Shown one piece after another: positions 1 to 8,411 of a DNA stretch of 64,000 nt. Source of the stretch: Prevotella sp. (GTDB taxonomy: Bacteria; Bacteroidota; Bacteroidia; Bacteroidales; Dysgonomonadaceae). Position 1 is the first letter of the stretch. Every line of letters begins with the position of its first letter. The DNA is taken from NCBI GenBank assembly GCA_031285625.1, contig JAITVV010000056.1, forward strand, positions 57,125-121,124. Direction: 5' to 3'. The position numbers and the translations under genes are program-made. Below the pieces are notes generated by a model. It had not been told where the DNA came from. It did no database searches and saw nothing but the letters and a program-made list of their open reading frames with translations.

Positions 1-1
1 A

Positions 2-226
2 TGCCCAATGTGTCTGGCTGCAATTTACTGGGCCCGTATAAATAAGATATATTATGGGTGCACTAAATCAGATGCCAAGGACATTGGCTTTGACGATTCA
101 TTCATATATGATCAGATCGATTTAAAGCCGGAAAGAAGATCTATCCCGGCAACCAATATCTTACACAAGGAAGCATTAGAAGCTTTCAAAATGTGGAATG
201 AAAAAGATGATAAGATCGAATATTAA
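2..226 (+). CDS. Nucleoside/guanine deaminase, C-terminal part (5' end outside window)
   Basis: The frame is open to the left edge, so the gene starts outside the window. The visible part begins with C-P-M-C, the second half of the PCxxC zinc-binding motif of the cytidine/deoxycytidylate deaminase fold, followed by LAAIYWARI. The end, with FDDSFIYDQI and a tail of the type KDDKIEY, resembles guanine deaminases of the GuaD type, which convert guanine to xanthine and ammonia in purine salvage. The first zinc motif (HAE) lies outside the window, so substrate assignment rests on the tail. It could also be another member of the nucleoside deaminase family. Confidence 0.75.
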   Translation, partial: CPMCLAAIYWARINKIYYGCTKSDAKDIGFDDSFIYDQIDLKPERRSIPATNILHKEALEAFKMWNEKDDKIEY

Positions 227-328
227 GTTTTGCTTAAATAAAACTAAAATTGAACGAATTATCAGCATCAGTGATTACAAAATCCGGTAAATACCGTATA
301 CTTAATTGAACCATTAAAATATAAGACC

Positions 329-973
329 ATGCTATTTGTACCCTTAATCGACGCAACAGATGTTAACAATCCGGCTCAGATCATAGAATGCATGCAAAAT
401 GTGCAGGAAAATAATATTTCATGTGTAAACTGGCCGGAATTATACCCATCTGACCCGAAAGTATCTTTCAAAATGGCCCATAACGGGAACTACTTATTCA
501 TTCAGTTCTTCGTAGAAGAAAATGAAGTGCTTGCAAAGACAACAGAAGACAACGGTCCGGTATGGACAGATTCATGTGTTGAGTTCTTTATCTCATTCAA
601 CAATTCTCCTCAATATTACAATGCAGAATTTTCATGCATTGGAAAAGCATTGCTTGGATACAGAAAGGATAGAAATAGCGCATTACATGCAGATCCTGCA
701 ATTATGAAAACCATTAAGCGTTATTCAAGCCTTGGCACAGAGCCATTTGATAAAAAACAAGGTGATTTTAAATGGAATATGTTGGTAGCAATACCTGTTT
801 CGGCATATTGGCAATCCGATTTGACATCCTTTAGTGGAATAAAGGCACGTGCTAATTTTTATAAATGCGGGGATGACCTTACAACCCCTCATTACCTATC
901 ATGGAATCCCATCAAAACAGAAAAGCCAAACTTCCATGTTCCCCAATTTTTCGGAGAACTAAACTTCGAATAA
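329..973 (+). CDS. Carbohydrate-binding family 9-like protein
   Basis: This is a 214-residue protein without signal peptide or membrane segment. The central pattern, with VWTDSCVEFFISF followed by YYNAEFSCIG and a late YLSWNPIKTEKPNFH, is typical of the CBM9-like/DOMON-type beta-sandwich found as stand-alone proteins in Bacteroidales. No catalytic module is attached. The lack of an export signal is odd for a glycan-binding fold and leaves its substrate unknown. A strong terminator follows at 1004-1035, so it is a separate transcription unit from the phosphate genes. The family call is fairly good; the role is not known. Confidence 0.7.
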   Translation: MLFVPLIDATDVNNPAQIIECMQNVQENNISCVNWPELYPSDPKVSFKMAHNGNYLFIQFFVEENEVLAKTTEDNGPVWTDSCVEFFISFNNSPQYYNAEFSCIGKALLGYRKDRNSALHADPAIMKTIKRYSSLGTEPFDKKQGDFKWNMLVAIPVSAYWQSDLTSFSGIKARANFYKCGDDLTTPHYLSWNPIKTEKPNFHVPQFFGELNFE

Positions 974-1003
974 CATTAAAAATATATTTTACAGTTAAAC
1001 ATC

Positions 1004-1035
1004 AATAATAGAGGGAAATACCCTCTATTATTTTT
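1004..1035 (+). terminator. Rho-independent terminator
   Basis: A 12-bp perfect stem (1004-1015 with 1021-1032) with a 5-nt AAATA loop runs directly into a T-tract. It closes the CBM9-like gene. Confidence 0.85.
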
Positions 1036-1048
1036 ATGTTAAAAATAC

Positions 1049-1078
1049 TTTCATAGGTGATTTTTTTTTCTATCTTTG
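1049..1078 (+). promoter_or_regulatory. Bacteroidota-type promoter of the PhoU-like/PiT operon
   Basis: The -7 element TATCTTTG lies at 1071-1078, with a weak -33 candidate TTTC at 1049-1052. The predicted leader then holds a short inverted repeat, AAAAGAG (1086-1092) with CTCTTTT, followed by T residues, about 30 bases before the ATG at 1145. It may be a small attenuator-like structure, but the stem is short. Confidence 0.55.
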
Positions 1079-1144
1079 CGTTGCGAAAAGAGTGGTATTT
1101 CTTATGCTCTTTTTTCCTCTAAATATGGATATATTTAATTATTT

Positions 1145-1792
1145 ATGAAAAATAATCTATTCGATAGGTTTAAACCTAAAGAAAATAAGTTTTACCCTCT
1201 AATGAGCGGAATGGCTGAAGTTATAGTTACAGCAGCCGATCTTATCATCGAATGTGTACAAGTCACTAACCACAACGAAGCTGTAGAATACTACAAGAAA
1301 ATCAAAGAGCAAGAACGTAAGGCTGATACCATTCAGAATCAGATTTTTGAAGAATTAAACGAAACATTTATCACACCTTTCGACCGGGAAGATATTAACC
1401 ACCTATCTTCTACGATGGATGATGTTATCGATTTGATCAACAGCTGTGCCAAGCGTATTATGCTGTATAGCCCGAAAGTAATGCCGGAAGCTGCTGCCCG
1501 TTTAGCGATGTTTGTTAGAGAATCTGCTGGTTTTCTGGTACAAGCGATTGCCGAACTCGATGTTTTGAAGAAGAATACCGAAAAAATAAAAGAATATTGC
1601 GAGCAGTTAGGTGTGATAGAAAAAAAGGCTGATGATGTTTATGAACATTTCCTTATCGACCTCTTCGAAAATGAAAAAGATGCGATTGAGGTTATCAAAT
1701 TAAAAGACATTCTTCACGAACTGGAGAGAGCAACTGATGCTTCCGAAGCTGTAGGTAAGATTATCAAAACAATGATTGTTAAGTATTCATAA
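1145..1792 (+). CDS. PhoU-like DUF47 protein, Pit accessory protein
   Basis: This 215-residue all-helical protein belongs to the DUF47 (PhoU-divergent) family. Two repeats carry the metal-binding E/D pattern: one around RKADTIQNQIFEEL with TPFDREDI near residues 60-85, and one around IEKKADDVYEHFLIDLF near residues 158-175. Family members sit beside PiT transporters and are thought to control low-affinity phosphate uptake. The PiT gene follows after 11 bases on the same strand, so co-transcription is very likely. The protein is cytoplasmic with no export signal. Family assignment is secure; the regulatory role is inferred from context. Confidence 0.85.
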   Translation: MKNNLFDRFKPKENKFYPLMSGMAEVIVTAADLIIECVQVTNHNEAVEYYKKIKEQERKADTIQNQIFEELNETFITPFDREDINHLSSTMDDVIDLINSCAKRIMLYSPKVMPEAAARLAMFVRESAGFLVQAIAELDVLKKNTEKIKEYCEQLGVIEKKADDVYEHFLIDLFENEKDAIEVIKLKDILHELERATDASEAVGKIIKTMIVKYS

Positions 1793-1803
1793 TCAAAATC
1801 AAC

Positions 1804-2853
1804 ATGACTTTATTAATAATAATCATTGTCTTAGCCATCATTTTCGACTTCATCAACGGATTTCACGATGCTGCTAACTCAATAGCAACGGTGGTATCCA
1901 CAAAAGTACTTACTCCCACACAGGCCGTTATCTGGGCCGCTTTTTTTAACTTTGTAGCCTATTTTATTGCAAAATTCATTATTGGTGGATTTGGTATTGC
2001 AGATACAGTATCAAAAACAGTTGATATGGACTTTATTATGCAAAACTTTGGCAATCCCTCTTTAGTTATCATAGCAGGTCTTGTAGCTGCCATATCATGG
2101 AATCTTATAACCTGGTGGCTGGGAATACCCTCATCTTCATCCCATACCCTAATTGGAGGTTTTGCCGGCGCGGGCGTTGCTGCGTCGGGATTTCAGGCTG
2201 TACACTCAGGGGTTATCGGTATCATCGCATTATTTATCGTTGTAGCGCCTTTAATAGGTATGGTAGCGGGAAATATCATTACCCTTATTACACTGCATTT
2301 CGCTAAAAAAATAAAACCAGGAAAGGCTGACCGCTGGTTTAAAAACCTTCAGTTAATATCATCCGCAGGATTAAGTATAGGCCATGGACTGAACGACTCA
2401 CAAAAGGTAATGGGTATCATTGCAGCTGCCCTGATAGCATATACTCAAACAAACCCGGATGTACATCCTTGGTTATATATGGGGTCTATGGCTGATATGC
2501 ACGACTGGGTTCCCCTTGCCTGTTTTACGGCCATAGCAGTAGGAACTATGTGCGGTGGTTGGAAAATTATGAAAACGATGGGTAACCGTATCACAAAAAT
2601 CACACCCATAGAAGGTTTTTGCGCACAGACTGCAGGAGCATTAACATTATTCCTCACTGAAAAATGGCATATCCCTGTAAGTACAACGCACGTTATAACA
2701 GGGAGTATTATCGGAGTAGGCTCTATAAAGCGGTTATCTGCTGTCCGTTGGGGTGTAACCAAAGACCTGCTAATAGCCTGGATATTGACAATTCCTGTAA
2801 GTGCAGTTATGGCAATTATAGTTTACCACGCTTTAGGATTAATAATCAAATAA
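1804..2853 (+). CDS. pit: Inorganic phosphate transporter, PiT family
   Basis: This is a 349-residue inner-membrane protein with about ten hydrophobic segments. It has the duplicated PiT signature: GFHDAANSIATVV near residues 19-31 and GHGLNDSQKVMGI near residues 198-210, plus PVSTTHVITG late in the sequence. PiT proteins import phosphate, often as a metal-phosphate complex, driven by the proton or sodium gradient. It is the second gene of an operon with the PhoU-like protein and is followed by a strong terminator. No Pho-box-like sequence was recognised upstream. Confidence 0.93.
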   Translation: MTLLIIIIVLAIIFDFINGFHDAANSIATVVSTKVLTPTQAVIWAAFFNFVAYFIAKFIIGGFGIADTVSKTVDMDFIMQNFGNPSLVIIAGLVAAISWNLITWWLGIPSSSSHTLIGGFAGAGVAASGFQAVHSGVIGIIALFIVVAPLIGMVAGNIITLITLHFAKKIKPGKADRWFKNLQLISSAGLSIGHGLNDSQKVMGIIAAALIAYTQTNPDVHPWLYMGSMADMHDWVPLACFTAIAVGTMCGGWKIMKTMGNRITKITPIEGFCAQTAGALTLFLTEKWHIPVSTTHVITGSIIGVGSIKRLSAVRWGVTKDLLIAWILTIPVSAVMAIIVYHALGLIIK

Positions 2854-2880
2854 ATAAATCGGACCTTACGAAATAATTAA

Positions 2881-2908
2881 AGAGCAAATAATATTTGCTC
2901 TTTTTTTG
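2881..2908 (+). terminator. Rho-independent terminator after pit
   Basis: A 9-bp perfect stem (AGAGCAAAT, 2881-2889, with 2893-2901) and a 3-nt loop run into a run of T residues. Confidence 0.85.
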
Positions 2909-2912
2909 TCTA

Positions 2913-2942
2913 TTGCTTTTTTAATGAAAAGTAATATCTTTG
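2913..2942 (+). promoter_or_regulatory. Promoter of the tandem lipoprotein genes
   Basis: TTG at 2913-2915 is followed after 19 bases by TATCTTTG at 2935-2942, close to the Bacteroidota sigma-ABfr consensus. The core AATATCTTTGCACCGCTTT is shared exactly with the rpsA promoter near 4812-4830. Confidence 0.65.
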
Positions 2943-2995
2943 CACCGCTTTGACAAAAGACTTTTTAAATAACAACAAACTAAATTAACAAAACT

Positions 2996-3781
2996 ATGAA
3001 GAAAAACTATCCATTAGCTTTATTTCTCTTATTATGTCTATCTCTTTTCATTTCATGTAGTGATGATGATAACAATGATGACAGCAATGGCAGCGTAAAA
3101 CTACTTTTACAGAAATTGACTGCAACAGATAACAGTTTTGAAATGAGATACCATTACGATGCTCAAAATCGTATCGTAAAGATGGAAGAAGACGAGAAAG
3201 AAGATGGTATTGACATAACTATTTATGAATACAATTCAGAGAACAATCCTGTAAAAAAAGTTGAATCTTACACAGACGATAGTGATACTTATCTAACCAC
3301 ATATACCTATAAAGATGATAGTATTTTTGTAAAAATGTTTGAGATAAATTCTCAGACTAAAGTGAGTACAATAGATACTTTAACGATAGATAATAAAGGC
3401 TGCCTAAAGAAGATCCACAGTTCATATGGGTCATACATTGCTTATTCAACCTATACATATAATAATGCAGCACAATTAACTCAATCTGATTATTATAACA
3501 GAAGTGAAGATTATGAGACCAACGGGACAGATACTTATTCTTATGATAATAAGAAAGGTTATTTCTCACATGTAAATGTAAAACCCTGGTTTATCAACTA
3601 TGAATTGGATATATACAGACATACTAATGTTTCTAATTCTTCACTTATCACAAATTCATCCAGCCATAAAGATTTGAAAACGGGAGAAACTCAGACTTCC
3701 ACCAGTAAAACTGAATTAACCTACACATATAACGAAGACGGCTATCCAATTACAATGTCGGAAAAAATACACATATGGTAG
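2996..3781 (+). CDS. Lipoprotein of unknown function, frameshifted C-terminus
   Basis: The 261-residue product has a lipoprotein signal peptide ending in a lipobox of the type LFISC at about residue 21, then an Asp/Asn-rich spacer. The body holds repeated Tyr-rich units (YHYDAQNRI, YTYKDDSIF, YTYNEDG) reminiscent of YD-type beta repeats. It is a tandem paralogue of the next gene, with which it shares long blocks such as LTTYTYKDDSIFVK and LKKIHSSY. The reading frame ends early: removing one A from the six-A run at 3762-3767 continues the frame to a stop at 3828-3830 and restores a tail matching the paralogue. Function unknown; probably surface-exposed. Confidence 0.75.
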   Translation: MKKNYPLALFLLLCLSLFISCSDDDNNDDSNGSVKLLLQKLTATDNSFEMRYHYDAQNRIVKMEEDEKEDGIDITIYEYNSENNPVKKVESYTDDSDTYLTTYTYKDDSIFVKMFEINSQTKVSTIDTLTIDNKGCLKKIHSSYGSYIAYSTYTYNNAAQLTQSDYYNRSEDYETNGTDTYSYDNKKGYFSHVNVKPWFINYELDIYRHTNVSNSSLITNSSSHKDLKTGETQTSTSKTELTYTYNEDGYPITMSEKIHIW

Positions 3782-3875
3782 TAAATCAGATACCGAAACT
3801 TTTATATTAGGCTATACAGAAACAAAGTAAAACTTTTATAATACAGTTCAAAAATATAAACTTAACTAACAAACA

Positions 3876-4718
3876 ATGAAGAATTATTTATTAGCTTTAT
3901 TCCTATTATTATGCCTCTCTTTTTTCACATCATGTAGTGATGATAATGATGATAATAACGGTAACAGCAAAGAGAAATTGCTATTATCGAAAGTAACCGA
4001 AGCCGACGGAGATTTCGAAATGCAGTATTACTATGATGATGCCAACCGCCTGATAAAAATGGAGGAAACCGAATCTGAAGATGGTAAAAAATATACCTCA
4101 ACAACTATTTTTGAATACGACTCGAAAGGCAATCCGATAAAAATGAAGGAATCTTATTCGGGTGACTCAGATACTCATCTGACTACATATACCTACAAAG
4201 ATGATAGTATTTTTGTGAAAGAATTCAAATCGAATTCTGAAACAGAAATATCGGGCATTGATACATTGATTATAAACAGTAATGGTTCTCTGAAGAAAAT
4301 ACATTCTTCTTATGAATATGGAATTAACTATGCCAACTATACTACAAACAGCGCGGGGCAGATCACACAAGAAGACTATTATGTAAAAACTATTATGCAT
4401 AATGTATCAGAATCTCATACAGTCAGTACTTATACTTACGATAATAAAAACGGATTCTTCTCCCAGGTTAATGTCAAACCTTGGTTTTTTGACTATGACT
4501 TAAATAGTTTTTCTCACTTTTCGAATCCTACACTTATTCAGTCTGTCACAGATTATAAAAATCTGGAAACTGGAGGGACAACAAAAGATATAGGAAAAAC
4601 AGAAAATGTATATACCTATAATGAAAATGACTATCCTGAAACTGTTTCAGTAACAGAAAAACATAATGAGAAGACAGATACCTACTTTTATAAGCTGGAA
4701 TATATAAAAGCAAAATAA
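3876..4718 (+). CDS. Lipoprotein of unknown function, tandem paralogue
   Basis: The 280-residue product has a signal peptide with a lipobox ending FFTSC at about residue 20 and a short acidic Asn/Asp linker. Like its upstream neighbour it carries repeated Tyr-centred motifs (YYYDDANRL, FEYDSKGNP, YTYKDDSIF, YTYDNKNG, YTYNENDYP), suggesting an extended beta-repeat structure. The intact C-terminus (DTYFYKLEYIKAK) serves as the reference showing that the upstream copy is frameshifted. There is no separate strong promoter in the 94-base gap, so the pair may be co-transcribed. A terminator follows. No function is assigned. Confidence 0.8.
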   Translation: MKNYLLALFLLLCLSFFTSCSDDNDDNNGNSKEKLLLSKVTEADGDFEMQYYYDDANRLIKMEETESEDGKKYTSTTIFEYDSKGNPIKMKESYSGDSDTHLTTYTYKDDSIFVKEFKSNSETEISGIDTLIINSNGSLKKIHSSYEYGINYANYTTNSAGQITQEDYYVKTIMHNVSESHTVSTYTYDNKNGFFSQVNVKPWFFDYDLNSFSHFSNPTLIQSVTDYKNLETGGTTKDIGKTENVYTYNENDYPETVSVTEKHNEKTDTYFYKLEYIKAK

Positions 4719-4740
4719 ACGATCCATTATATATTATTTT

Positions 4741-4778
4741 ACTGCTGGTTTATTAAAATAATACCGGCAGTATTTTTT
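4741..4778 (+). terminator. Rho-independent terminator
   Basis: ACTGCTGGT at 4741-4749 pairs with ACCGGCAGT at 4763-4771 (one T-G wobble), followed by a T-rich run. It separates the lipoproteins from rpsA. Confidence 0.75.
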
Positions 4779-4790
4779 TATATTTATTAA

Positions 4791-4821
4791 TTGGTTTATA
4801 TACTGAAAAACAATATCTTTG
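4791..4821 (+). promoter_or_regulatory. rpsA promoter
   Basis: TTGG at 4791-4794 lies 19 bases before TATCTTTG at 4814-4821, a near-consensus Bacteroidota promoter. The leader to the ATG at 4894 is about 65 bases long. Confidence 0.75.
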
Positions 4822-4893
4822 CACCGCTTTTCGAAGCAAATATGTTTAACAATTTAAAGATACTGATCAGGACTGGTGCCAGATCGAATTTAA

Positions 4894-6693
4894 ATGATTG
4901 ATAACTTAAAAAATGTACAACCGGTTGCAGATTTCGACTGGGATGCGTACGAAAAAGGAGACTCTTTCTTAGGTAAGAGCAAAGAAGAACTGGTAGAAAC
5001 CTATGACCAGTCATTGAACAAAGTAAATGACAAAGAAGTGGTAATGGGTAAAGTAACTGCTATGAACAAACGCGAAGTTGTTGTTAATATCGGTTACAAA
5101 TCAGACGGTGTTGTATCAATGAACGAATTCCGTTACAATCCTGATCTGAAAATTGGTGACGAAGTAGAGGTTTACATCGAAAGCCAGGAAGATAAAAAAG
5201 GACAATTGATCCTTTCTCACAAAAAAGCTCGTGCAACCCGTTCTTGGAATCGTGTTAACGAAGCTCTTGAAAAAGATGAAATCATCAAAGGATTTATCAA
5301 ATGTCGCACTAAGGGCGGTATGATCGTAGATGTATTTGGTATCGAGGCTTTCTTGCCGGGATCTCAAATCGACGTGAAACCTATCCGCGACTACGATGTT
5401 TTCGTTGGTAAAACAATGGAATTCAAAGTTGTTAAGATCAACCACGAATTTAAAAATGTTGTTGTTTCACACAAAGCTCTTATCGAAGCTGAACTTGAAC
5501 AACAGAAAAAAGATATTATCTCGAAACTTGAAAAAGGTCAGGTACTTGAAGGTACAGTTAAGAACATCACTTCGTATGGTGTATTTATCGACCTTGGCGG
5601 CGTAGACGGACTTATCCATATTACTGACCTTTCTTGGGGACGTGTACAACATCCTGAAGAAGTGGTTAAACTGGATGAGAAAATCAACGTTGTTATCCTT
5701 GACTTCGATGATGACAAAAAACGTATTGCTCTTGGCTTGAAACAATTGACTCCTCATCCATGGGATGCACTTAGCGCTGAACTTAAAGTAGGTGATAAAG
5801 TGAAAGGTAAAGTTGTTGTTATGGCTGATTACGGTGCATTCATCGAAATCGCTCCGGGCGTAGAAGGTCTGATCCACGTTTCAGAAATGAGCTGGGCTCA
5901 ACACTTACGCAGTGCGCAAGACTTTATGAAAGTTGGTGATGAAGTAGAAGCAGTAGTACTTACACTTGATCGCGACGAACGTAAAATGTCTCTTGGTATC
6001 AAACAACTGAAACCAGATCCATGGGAAAATATCGAAGAAAAATATCCTGTGGGAAGCAAGCATACAGCTAAAGTACGTAACTTCACTAACTTCGGTGTAT
6101 TTGCTGAAATAGAAGAAGGTGTAGACGGACTTATCCACATTTCAGACCTATCTTGGACTAAGAAAATCAAACACCCAAGTGAAGTAACTCAAATCGGTGC
6201 TGACATCGAAGTTCAGGTTCTTGAAATCGACAAAGAAAACCGTCGCTTAAGCTTAGGGCACAAACAACTTGAAGAAAATCCTTGGGATGTATTCGAAACT
6301 ATCTTTACAGTAGGTTCTGTACATGAAGGCACAGTTGTGGAAATGGTTGACAAAGGTGCAGTAATTTCTCTTCCTTACGGGGTTGAAGGTTTTGCAACAC
6401 CTAAACACTTAGTAAAAGAAGATGGTTCTCAAGCTAAGATCGATGAAAAACTTGACTTTAAAGTAATCGAGTTTAACAAAGACTCTAAGAGAATTATCGT
6501 TTCTCACAGCCGCGTGTTCGAAGATGAAAAACCAGAAGCTAAAGAAGCTGCAGCTGAAAAGAAAGCAAAAAGATCTGCGAAGAAAGAACAATCAGACGCT
6601 CCGATCCAATCTTCTAATGTAGAAAAAACTACACTAGGTGATATTGAAGAACTGGCTGCTCTGAAGGAAAAACTTTCCGGAGATAACAAATAA
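4894..6693 (+). CDS. rpsA: 30S ribosomal protein S1
   Basis: This 599-residue protein is built from six consecutive S1 RNA-binding domains, at roughly residues 50-115, 130-200, 213-283, 300-370, 385-458 and 470-540, then a charged Ala/Lys/Glu tail. Repeats 3 to 5 contain the typical core GVFIDLGGVDGLIHITDLSW or close variants. S1 binds mRNA on the small subunit and aids initiation. The start at MIDNLKNVQPVADFDW matches the N-terminus usual for Bacteroidales S1. The length fits the order's S1 proteins. The gene is a single transcription unit with its own promoter and terminator. Confidence 0.96.
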   Translation: MIDNLKNVQPVADFDWDAYEKGDSFLGKSKEELVETYDQSLNKVNDKEVVMGKVTAMNKREVVVNIGYKSDGVVSMNEFRYNPDLKIGDEVEVYIESQEDKKGQLILSHKKARATRSWNRVNEALEKDEIIKGFIKCRTKGGMIVDVFGIEAFLPGSQIDVKPIRDYDVFVGKTMEFKVVKINHEFKNVVVSHKALIEAELEQQKKDIISKLEKGQVLEGTVKNITSYGVFIDLGGVDGLIHITDLSWGRVQHPEEVVKLDEKINVVILDFDDDKKRIALGLKQLTPHPWDALSAELKVGDKVKGKVVVMADYGAFIEIAPGVEGLIHVSEMSWAQHLRSAQDFMKVGDEVEAVVLTLDRDERKMSLGIKQLKPDPWENIEEKYPVGSKHTAKVRNFTNFGVFAEIEEGVDGLIHISDLSWTKKIKHPSEVTQIGADIEVQVLEIDKENRRLSLGHKQLEENPWDVFETIFTVGSVHEGTVVEMVDKGAVISLPYGVEGFATPKHLVKEDGSQAKIDEKLDFKVIEFNKDSKRIIVSHSRVFEDEKPEAKEAAAEKKAKRSAKKEQSDAPIQSSNVEKTTLGDIEELAALKEKLSGDNK

Positions 6694-6720
6694 AATATCC
6701 ATTGATATTTTTTATAAAAG

Positions 6721-6749
6721 GGTTCACTGAAAAGTGAACCTTTTTTTTT
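6721..6749 (+). terminator. Rho-independent terminator of rpsA
   Basis: GGTTCACT (6721-6728), loop GAAA and AGTGAACC (6733-6740) are followed by nine T residues. Confidence 0.9.
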
Positions 6750-6867
6750 ATAAAATGTTAAATTATTAATAAGATGCGACAATACATTACAACATATTAT
6801 GCATATATAAAAAAGACTATTTATTTTTGTATAATAGTTGCATAAACAATTAATTATTAACATTAAT

Positions 6868-8259
6868 ATGAAAAAAGGTATCGGGATAATCCTTTTCCTA
6901 ATTCTTACTACTTTAACTGCAACCGCTCAACAGTATTTAAGCCTGGAGCAATGCCGGCAATTGGCTATAGAAAACAATAAGGCACTTAAAATAGCATCAG
7001 AACAGGAAAGAATTGCATATTACGAAAAGAAAGATGCCCTCACTAAATTTTTCCCTGAGATTTCTTTTGTCGGAGGCTATCTTCACAATCAGAAGAATCT
7101 GTATCTAATCCCTTCCGGGGCTATCCCTGCATCTATTCCTCTACCTATAGAAATTCCGGGAATAGGCAATAGTATCCCTATTGATCAGAATATCAGAGAC
7201 GGTATCCACGATCTGGGAAAAGTAGATATAAAAAATATATGGGCAGGAGGATTTACATTGACCCAACCTGTCTTTATGGGTGGAAAGATAGTTGCGTATA
7301 ACGATTTACGATCATACGCCGAAGAATTAGCCAAAACAATGAAAGAAACACAAATGACAGAAGTCATAGTGGAGGTAGACAATGCATACTGGCAAGTAGT
7401 ATCAGTAGCCAATAAAAAGAAGCTAGCCGAATCTTACGTGCAGCTTATGCAAAAGATGGATTCGGATATTTCAGCTATGGAAGAAGAAGGTGTAGCAACA
7501 AAAGCTGACAGATTATCGGTAAATGTAAAGTTGAACGAAGCAGAGATGACACTTACAAAAGCCGAGAACGGATTAAGCCTTGCTAAAATGTTGCTATCGC
7601 AGATATGCGGCCTGGATATAAGCGATGCAATCACCTTGAAAGATGAGAATATTACCAGTATCCCAACAAATGAGAGTGCTGAAATCATACCTAATATAGA
7701 TGATGCAGTTGCAAACAGAACAGAGATCCGTAGTCTGGACTTAGCAACAAAAATTTATGGTAAAAAGGAGAAAATAGCACTGGCTGAGTTTATGCCAAAT
7801 ATAGCTCTGACTGCGAATTACTTATGGACAAACCCAAATCTGTTTGATGGTATGGAAAAAAAGTTTGCCGGAATGTGGAATGTGGGAGTAATACTGAAAG
7901 TACCTTTAAACTTTGTATCCAACTCTGCAAAATTAAACTCTGCGAAAGCAGAAACCCGCATCAAACAATTTGAAATGGAAGATGCAAAAGAAAAAATTAA
8001 GCTACAAATCAATCAGTCTTCATACAAATTATCAGAAGCAAATAAAAAACTGACTTCAGCCAAAAAGAATACAGAAAAAGCAGATGAGAATTTGAGGTAT
8101 GCCAATGTAGGATTTGAGGAAGGCGTAATACCATCCTCCGATGTAATTGCAGCTCAGACAGCATGGCTATCGGCACACTCTGAATTGATAGATGCCCAAA
8201 TAGATATCATTTTATGCAGAATATATCTGGACAAAGCACTGGGACGTAAACTTCAATAA
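6868..8259 (+). CDS. TolC-family outer membrane efflux protein
   Basis: The 463-residue product starts best at the ATG at 6868, because MKKGIGIILFLILTTLTATAQ is a clean signal peptide; the upstream in-frame ATG at 6838 would add ten residues before it. The mature part shows the two-fold TolC/OEP repeat with long coiled-coil helices (SLEQCRQLAIENNKAL at the start, and a second-half repeat around ALGRKL). Such proteins form trimeric outer-membrane channels with a periplasmic tunnel. It heads an exporter operon with an HlyD adaptor and two ABC-2 permeases. The 152-base gap to hlyD holds another promoter-like site. Confidence 0.9.
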   Translation: MKKGIGIILFLILTTLTATAQQYLSLEQCRQLAIENNKALKIASEQERIAYYEKKDALTKFFPEISFVGGYLHNQKNLYLIPSGAIPASIPLPIEIPGIGNSIPIDQNIRDGIHDLGKVDIKNIWAGGFTLTQPVFMGGKIVAYNDLRSYAEELAKTMKETQMTEVIVEVDNAYWQVVSVANKKKLAESYVQLMQKMDSDISAMEEEGVATKADRLSVNVKLNEAEMTLTKAENGLSLAKMLLSQICGLDISDAITLKDENITSIPTNESAEIIPNIDDAVANRTEIRSLDLATKIYGKKEKIALAEFMPNIALTANYLWTNPNLFDGMEKKFAGMWNVGVILKVPLNFVSNSAKLNSAKAETRIKQFEMEDAKEKIKLQINQSSYKLSEANKKLTSAKKNTEKADENLRYANVGFEEGVIPSSDVIAAQTAWLSAHSELIDAQIDIILCRIYLDKALGRKLQ

Positions 8260-8336
8260 AAAACTATTATTTTATCTATATATATATGAATTATAGCTTC
8301 TTACAACAGAAAAGTATACAAAATAAAAATAGCTGA

Positions 8337-8361
8337 AAAAGTGTTACTTTTGTCACCTTTT
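8337..8361 (+). promoter_or_regulatory. Promoter/operator-like element before hlyD-type gene
   Basis: The 25-nt stretch contains -7 TACTTTTG at 8345-8352 inside GTTACTTTTGTCAC, which can be read as two GTnAC half-sites flanking TTTT. The whole stretch recurs exactly, in the other orientation, at 53039-53063, and its core recurs at 61916-61930. No good -33 motif is visible, so an activator or a different sigma factor is possible. Confidence 0.5.
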
Positions 8362-8411
8362 CACTGTAAGACCAATAATATCAATTAATTAAAAAAGTAA
8401 CAACTATAGAT

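Noticed and set aside
5116..6170. Several long antisense frames in rpsA
   Set aside because: They are shadows of the strongly biased S1 coding sequence, with no promoter or family motif.
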